NCBI GenBank assembly: GCA_023245755.1
Contig: JAHFJQ010000028.1
Span: forward strand, 1 to 10,496
Origin: an archaeon
Lineage (GTDB): Archaea > Nanobdellota > Nanobdellia > SCGC-AAA011-G17 > GW2011-AR17
DNA length: 10,496 nt
Direction of reading: 5' to 3'
Positions 7,081 through 10,496 of this stretch are shown here, one piece after another. The position numbers and the translations under genes are program-made. Every line of letters starts with the position of its first letter. The stretch's first letter is position 1. Below the pieces are notes generated by a model. That model was not told the origin of the DNA. It made no database searches and saw only the letters and a program-made list of their open reading frames with translations.

Positions 7081-7088
7081 TTTATATT
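7081..7088 (+). promoter_or_regulatory. TATA box for polB
   Basis: TTTATATT (in context AGTTTATATTTTAG) is centred 26-27 nt before ATG 7111, predicting a leaderless polB mRNA. No Shine-Dalgarno precedes the ATG. Confidence 0.55.
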
Positions 7089-7110
7089 TTAGTTTGAGAT
7101 TTTTACTATA

Positions 7111-9363
7111 ATGAAAGGCTTTATTGTAGATTCTGGGTATCGTATCCTTCATGGTAAAGCTTATATTACTCTTTTTGGGAGATCTGAACAAGGTGAACCC
7201 TTTCTCACGCTTTCTTCTTATCAACCCTATTTCTTTATTTTAAAAAAAGATTTAAAGAAAGCACAAAGCTTAGAAGACTTTTCCTTTGAAGAAACTTCGT
7301 TAAAGGATTTTAAAGATCAGGCACTTGTGAAAATCACTGTGGATATTCCTTCTGATGTTGCTCATTTGAGGAAAGGGTTTGAAGGTGAAGGAATACAAAC
7401 CTATGAAGCCGATATTCAGTTTGCGAGACGTTTTCTTATTGATACAAAGATACAGGCCTGTGTAGACATTGAAGGTGATTATTCTTATCAAAATGAAGTG
7501 AAGGTGTATAAGGATCCTGAGCTTAGACCGCTTGCACTCTTTTCTCCTCCATTAAAGCTTCTTGCAATAGATATTGAAACTGATTCTCGAGCTAAGGAAA
7601 TTTATTGTATTTCTTTGGTATGTGGAGAGGTGAAGAAAGTTCTTATTGTATCGGATAAGAAATTGAAACAGGCTGAGTCTTTTGCTTTAGAAAAAGATAT
7701 GCTTGAACGTTTTTTTCAGCTTGTACGTGAGTTAGATCCAGATTTGATCTTGGGGTGGAATTTGATTAATTTTGATCTGAAAGTTATTCGAAAACGTTGC
7801 CAGAAACTTGAAGTGCCCTTTGTTTTAGGAAGACTAGATACTGTTACAAAACTGGTCTTGAAAGAAGGGTTTTTTGAACGTTCAAAAGTTATTGCAGATG
7901 GCAGACAAATTATTGATTTGCTTATGTGGGTACGGGATACGGTGAAGTTAGATGATTACAAGTTAGAAACTGTTGCGTATCATTATTTACAAGAGGGAAA
8001 GAATATTACTTTTTTTAGTAAAGGTGAGGAAATTGAAGAGCTTTTTCGAAAGGATCCTCAGAAATTGGTGTATTATAATCTGAAGGATTCAGAACTCGTG
8101 TTACGCATCTTAGAGAAAAGTACACTTCTTTCTTTGTATATGAAACGTTCGTCCCTTACTGGGCTTATGCTTGATGATGTGAAGGGCAGTATTGCTTCAC
8201 TGGATGCGTTGTATTTGAAGAAACTCAGAGATAGAGGCTATGTTGCTCCTTCTACTGGCCATAGTGCAAAAGAGGAATCTATTACTGGTGGATATGTGAT
8301 GGATTCCGTTCCAGGGCTGTATGAAAACATTGTTGTCTTTGATTTTAAGTCCTTGTATCCTTCACTTATGAGGACCTTTAATATTGACCCTTTAAGTTTT
8401 GGAAAAAAGGGAATTAAGGCTCCTAATGGTGCAAGCTTTTCTAAAGAAAAAGGGATTATGCCGGAGATTTTGGAAGAACTCTTTGAGGTACGAGAAGAGT
8501 ATAGGAAAAATAAAGATGAAGTTGGGAGATATGCAATAAAAATTCTGATGAACTCCTTTTTTGGTGTTATGGCGTCTCCTCTATGTAGGTATTATAGTTT
8601 AGAACTTGCAAATGGGATTACTTCCTTTGCGCAATTTTTTATTAAGAAAACCGCTGAACTCATTCGTGAAGAGGGCTATGAAGTGATTTATTCCGATACA
8701 GATTCTGTGTTTGTTATTGCGGGAAAGAAAGATCCAGAAAAATTAGGAAAAGAACTAGAACAAAGGATTAATAGTATTCTTAAAGATTATATCCGTTCAC
8801 AATATTACGTGGATAGTTATCTTCAACTAGAATTTGAAAAAGTCTATACACAGTTTATCATGCCTAAATTACGAGGTGTAGATAAGGGTGCGAAGAAACG
8901 ATATGCAGGACTAGTGCATGGAAAATTAGAAGTTGTGGGTATGGAAGCTGTTCGAGGAGACTGGACACCCTTAGCGAAGAAGTTTCAAGAAGAGTTGCTT
9001 ATGCGTGTGTTTACTAAACAGAAAGTAGATGTTTTTATTTCTCAGTTTGTGAAAGATTTGAAAAAGGGAAAGTATGATGCTTTGCTTGTCTATAAGAAAT
9101 CTTTACGAAAGCCCTTGAAAGATTATACTAAAATTGAACCTTCTCATGTGAAAGCTGCACGGCAAATAAAAGGCTTTAAGGGTACTGTTATTCGTTATGT
9201 ATATACTACCGAAGGTGTAGAAGCCCTAGAACTAAAAAAAGGAGAATATAATTATGAACATTATGTGCAGAAACAAATAAAACCTATTGCTGATTCTGTT
9301 CTTATGTTTTTAGGGTTAGAGTTTGAGAAATTACTGAGCGGTCAGAGAACCTTATTTAATTAG
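7111..9363 (+). CDS. polB: Family-B replicative DNA polymerase
   Basis: 750-residue archaeal PolB with proofreading. Exo I is LAIDIET (Asp154/Glu156), Exo II WNLINFD (Asn220/Asp222) and Exo III YNLKD (Tyr322/Asp326): all catalytic residues are present. Motif A is DFKSLYPS (Asp411), motif B KILMNSFFG (477-485) and motif C YSDTDS (527-532, Asp529/Asp531). KKRYAGL and GMEAVRGDW mark the thumb lead-in. Two oddities: motif B has Phe484 where the family has an almost invariant Tyr, and the fingers between REEYR and motif B are about 11 residues shorter than in Thermococcus/Pyrococcus enzymes. The tail SGQRTLFN is a truncated PCNA-binding (PIP) motif lacking its aromatic end. No intein. A second copy of the last codons lies about 970 bp downstream behind an endonuclease gene. 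Confidence 0.96.
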   Translation: MKGFIVDSGYRILHGKAYITLFGRSEQGEPFLTLSSYQPYFFILKKDLKKAQSLEDFSFEETSLKDFKDQALVKITVDIPSDVAHLRKGFEGEGIQTYEADIQFARRFLIDTKIQACVDIEGDYSYQNEVKVYKDPELRPLALFSPPLKLLAIDIETDSRAKEIYCISLVCGEVKKVLIVSDKKLKQAESFALEKDMLERFFQLVRELDPDLILGWNLINFDLKVIRKRCQKLEVPFVLGRLDTVTKLVLKEGFFERSKVIADGRQIIDLLMWVRDTVKLDDYKLETVAYHYLQEGKNITFFSKGEEIEELFRKDPQKLVYYNLKDSELVLRILEKSTLLSLYMKRSSLTGLMLDDVKGSIASLDALYLKKLRDRGYVAPSTGHSAKEESITGGYVMDSVPGLYENIVVFDFKSLYPSLMRTFNIDPLSFGKKGIKAPNGASFSKEKGIMPEILEELFEVREEYRKNKDEVGRYAIKILMNSFFGVMASPLCRYYSLELANGITSFAQFFIKKTAELIREEGYEVIYSDTDSVFVIAGKKDPEKLGKELEQRINSILKDYIRSQYYVDSYLQLEFEKVYTQFIMPKLRGVDKGAKKRYAGLVHGKLEVVGMEAVRGDWTPLAKKFQEELLMRVFTKQKVDVFISQFVKDLKKGKYDALLVYKKSLRKPLKDYTKIEPSHVKAARQIKGFKGTVIRYVYTTEGVEALELKKGEYNYEHYVQKQIKPIADSVLMFLGLEFEKLLSGQRTLFN
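9313..9363 (+). repeat. polB 3'-terminal segment, upstream (in-gene) copy
   Basis: This segment encodes GLEFEKLLSGQRTLFN and the stop of the intact polB. The other copy is at 10284-10337. The two agree at about 28 of 45 aligned bases, with many differences at silent positions, so the protein similarity is clearer than the DNA similarity. They are therefore not a recent tandem duplication. Confidence 0.7.
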
Positions 9364-9378
9364 AGCCTTGGACACCCG

Positions 9379-9388
9379 GCACGTGTGC
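9379..9388. promoter_or_regulatory. Dyad GCAC-GT-GTGC upstream of the endonuclease promoter
   Basis: Four-base arms around a 2-bp centre lie within a GC-rich patch and end 5 bp before the TATA box at 9394. The dyad could be a regulator or endonuclease binding site. The evidence is position and symmetry only. Confidence 0.25.
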
Positions 9389-9393
9389 GTAGC

Positions 9394-9402
9394 CTATATA
9401 AA
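9394..9402 (+). promoter_or_regulatory. TATA box for the endonuclease gene
   Basis: CTATATAAA is a close match to the archaeal TATA consensus. It predicts transcription starting near 9420 and a leader of about 55-60 nt before ATG 9479, in contrast to the leaderless genes around it. Confidence 0.5.
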
Positions 9403-9419
9403 TTCCTCTTTCTTTAGAC

Positions 9420-9448
9420 TTTTTTTCTTTAACGTATTTTTCTTTTTT
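9420..9448 (+). terminator. Oligo-T tracts after polB
   Basis: Runs of seven, five and six T residues (9420-9426, 9437-9441, 9443-9448) fit the oligo-T type of archaeal terminator and would end the polB transcript. They lie at or just after the predicted start of the endonuclease transcript, so they might also weaken its expression. Confidence 0.4.
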
Positions 9449-9465
9449 GGACTGATTTAGTCTTT

Positions 9466-9471
9466 GGAGGT
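9466..9471 (+). promoter_or_regulatory. Shine-Dalgarno GGAGGT of the endonuclease gene
   Basis: GGAGGT lies 7 nt before ATG 9479 and is the only near-perfect Shine-Dalgarno in the window. It fixes the start at 9479 rather than the in-frame TTG at 9464, which overlaps it. A small hairpin (GGACT/AGTCT, 9449-9463) ends two bases upstream. Confidence 0.75.
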
Positions 9472-9478
9472 AAAAACT

Positions 9479-10297
9479 ATGGTCTGGAATAAAGGTAAAA
9501 ATGGATTACAAGTTGCTTGGAATAAAGGTTTGACTAAGGATACAGATGAAAGGGTAAGAAAATATTCTTTAAAAATGTCTCAATCTGCATTAGGTAAGAC
9601 TTTATCTTTTTCCCATAGAAATAAAATTAGAAAATCCTTGATTGGCCGTAAACCTTGGAATATTGGAGTTCCTACTCCTTTATCTGTAAAGAATAAAATT
9701 AAAGAAAAGTTAACTGGTTCTTCAAATCCCTTTTATGGTAAGATTCATACTCCTTTTTCAAAAACTAAAATTTCTATTTCTAGAAAAGGGAAATGCATGG
9801 TTGAAAAAAATCCTAATTATGTTGGTCATCTTCTTGAACCATTTAAGGATAGTATAATCTCCTCCTATCTTTCTGGTGAATCTGCCGGGCAGCTTTCAAT
9901 AAAGTATGGTGTATCTGATGTGACAATTTTAAACTATTTATCTAAATGGAAAATCTCTAGAAGAAATTCCTATTACTCTTTTAAGGGGTTTTATACTTGC
10001 TTGGATGGTCATAAAGTCCGTAGTCTTGTCGAAAAAGAAATCGATGATTTTCTATACTCCTCTAGTATACTTCATGATACTAATCAAAAGATTTCTCAAA
10101 CATTTCCTTATTTTTATGATTTTTATCTTCCCTCTTACGATCTTTATATAGAATATTGGGGTTTTTCTCGTTCTCCTGATTATAGGAAGAAAATGTTGAA
10201 AAAGTGGAATCTTTATCAGAAATTAAATCTCTCTTTATTATCTCTTTTTCCTAATGAAAATGTAATCCAAAAAATTAGACAGCGGATTGAATTTTGA
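9479..10297 (+). CDS. Probable homing endonuclease: NUMOD3-like repeats, HTH, PD-(D/E)XK-like nuclease
   Basis: 272 residues, basic. The N-terminal half carries WNKG motifs at 3-6 and 14-17, PWNIG near 60 and GSSNPFYGK near 80. These are NUMOD3-type DNA-binding modules known from GIY-YIG and HNH homing endonucleases. A helix-turn-helix follows (about 128-162, GESAGQLSIKYGVSDVTILN). The C-terminal part (about 175-265) looks like a PD-(D/E)XK nuclease: VRSLVEKE with Glu185/Glu187, DFYLP with Asp214, YIEYWG with Glu225, then a Lys-rich helix (YRKKMLKKW) that may supply the active-site Lys. There is no GIY-YIG, HNH or LAGLIDADG signature. The last codons (IEF, stop) are read in another frame from the displaced polB tail. 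It probably cuts polB 3' ends lacking the element and so spreads by homing; this is inference. Confidence 0.78.
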   Translation: MVWNKGKNGLQVAWNKGLTKDTDERVRKYSLKMSQSALGKTLSFSHRNKIRKSLIGRKPWNIGVPTPLSVKNKIKEKLTGSSNPFYGKIHTPFSKTKISISRKGKCMVEKNPNYVGHLLEPFKDSIISSYLSGESAGQLSIKYGVSDVTILNYLSKWKISRRNSYYSFKGFYTCLDGHKVRSLVEKEIDDFLYSSSILHDTNQKISQTFPYFYDFYLPSYDLYIEYWGFSRSPDYRKKMLKKWNLYQKLNLSLLSLFPNENVIQKIRQRIEF

Positions 10298-10337
10298 AGA
10301 AGTGCTTTCTGGGCAGAAAAGTTTATTCGGCTATTAG
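10284..10337 (+). pseudogene. Displaced 3' end of polB (remnant)
   Basis: In frame from 10284 this encodes GLNFEEVLSGQKSLFGY and a TAG stop, against GLEFEKLLSGQRTLFN of the intact polB. Ten of the first fifteen residues are identical and most others conservative. The remnant ends in a better PIP-like motif (Q-K-S-L-F-G-Y) than the live gene. The frame is closed upstream by TAA at 10263-10265 and has no start of its own, so it is probably not translated. Its TAG overlaps the TAA of the convergent gene, the same tight tail-to-tail packing seen at topA/radB and GNAT/126-residue gene. That suggests this was the original polB end. Confidence 0.72.
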
Positions 10338-10496
10338 AAGCTTGTGAGCATGTAGATGCCTTCAGAGAACCATTCAAAGGTTGTAAATGTTCTAAATTTC
10401 CCAAATGTGCCGTCTCCCATTCCTTTTTGCAGTTCTGCAATTAAGAGGGTATTTCCGTTAGAAAACTTTTTTGCACTAGGTATTACCTCTTCTGCA
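10334..10496 (-). CDS. Hypothetical protein, C-terminal 53 residues; 5' part outside window
   Basis: An open minus-strand frame enters from the right edge and ends in TAA at 10334-10336. The visible end reads AEEVIPSAKKFSNGNTLLIA, then a Gly/Phe-rich stretch (GMGDGTFGKFRTFTTFEWF) and SEGIYMLTSF. No family is recognised. The mix of alternating hydrophobic and aromatic residues suggests a beta-rich globular end. Its stop codon overlaps that of the displaced polB tail, so the two were once directly convergent neighbours. Reality of the gene rests on the open frame to the edge and the neat stop overlap. Confidence 0.55.
   Translation of the reverse strand, partial: AEEVIPSAKKFSNGNTLLIAELQKGMGDGTFGKFRTFTTFEWFSEGIYMLTSF

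Larger units (their letters stand above)
9364..10283 (+). mobile_element. Inserted homing-endonuclease element at the 3' end of polB
   Basis: The segment sits between two copies of the polB tail. It holds a promoter, a leader with Shine-Dalgarno and a single endonuclease gene whose last codons run into the downstream polB copy. The offset between the copies is 971 bp, which gives the element's size if it brought the upstream tail with it. No transposase, terminal inverted repeat, group I intron core or integrase is visible. The first 33 bases (9362-9394) are about two-thirds G+C, unlike the AT-rich surroundings. Exact borders are inferred from the repeat edges. Confidence 0.6.

Noticed and set aside
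7111..9363. Intein in polB
   Set aside because: The polymerase motifs run without interruption and no splicing-domain or LAGLIDADG motifs occur in the frame.
9313..10337. Spliced intron (group I or bulge-helix-bulge) joining polB to the downstream tail
   Set aside because: The upstream polB already has a complete tail and stop, there is no room for a 3' intron core because the endonuclease frame runs into the second copy, and I found no clear bulge-helix-bulge pairing at the borders.
10216..10440. Minus-strand 74-residue frame
   Set aside because: It runs across the endonuclease end, the polB remnant and the convergent gene in a different frame and has no recognisable features.

Overview
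The window reads as chromosome from an AT-rich archaeon. The support is a Cdc48/VCP-type double AAA ATPase, an archaeal family-B DNA polymerase, a RadB-type recombinase paralogue, an archaeal type IA topoisomerase, and a repeated promoter pattern. In that pattern an archaeal TATA-like box lies about 24-27 nt upstream of a start codon, so most genes look leaderless. Short, tightly packed and partly overlapping genes fit a small-genome DPANN-type lineage (Woesearchaeota/Pacearchaeota-like). That placement is inference; there is no rRNA here to test it. No gap between genes exceeds 300 bases, and I see no tRNA, rRNA or CRISPR array.

Layout. 1-831 (+) is the 3' end of topA. It overlaps tail-to-tail with a short radB-like gene (813-1382, -). 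Then come a GNAT acetyltransferase (1480-2007, +), an unrecognised 126-residue protein (1999-2379, -) and a secreted SleB-type cell-wall hydrolase (2403-3164, -). A small winged-helix regulator (3289-3576, +) precedes the Cdc48-type ATPase (3658-5949, +). A membrane-anchored protein with an FxLYD-like domain (5977-6774, -) and a second winged-helix protein (6826-7071, +) diverge from what looks like one shared TATA box. Family-B DNA polymerase follows (7111-9363, +).

The most interesting part is the right end. Directly after polB lies a gene for a probable homing endonuclease (9479-10297, +), with WNKG/NUMOD3-like DNA-binding motifs, a helix-turn-helix and a PD-(D/E)XK-like nuclease domain. 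It has its own promoter and the only near-perfect Shine-Dalgarno in the window. Right behind it, in another frame, is a second, diverged copy of the last 16-17 codons of polB (10284-10337). That copy's stop codon overlaps the stop of the next convergent gene (10334-10496, -). The simplest reading is that an element of about 970 bp inserted into the 3' end of polB and supplied a replacement C-terminus, leaving the original tail stranded downstream.

Functionally the window mixes replication and repair (topA, radB, polB), protein quality control (cdc48), two small regulators, two exported proteins (one a possible anti-bacterial or predation-type peptidoglycan hydrolase) and a selfish gene that targets polB.
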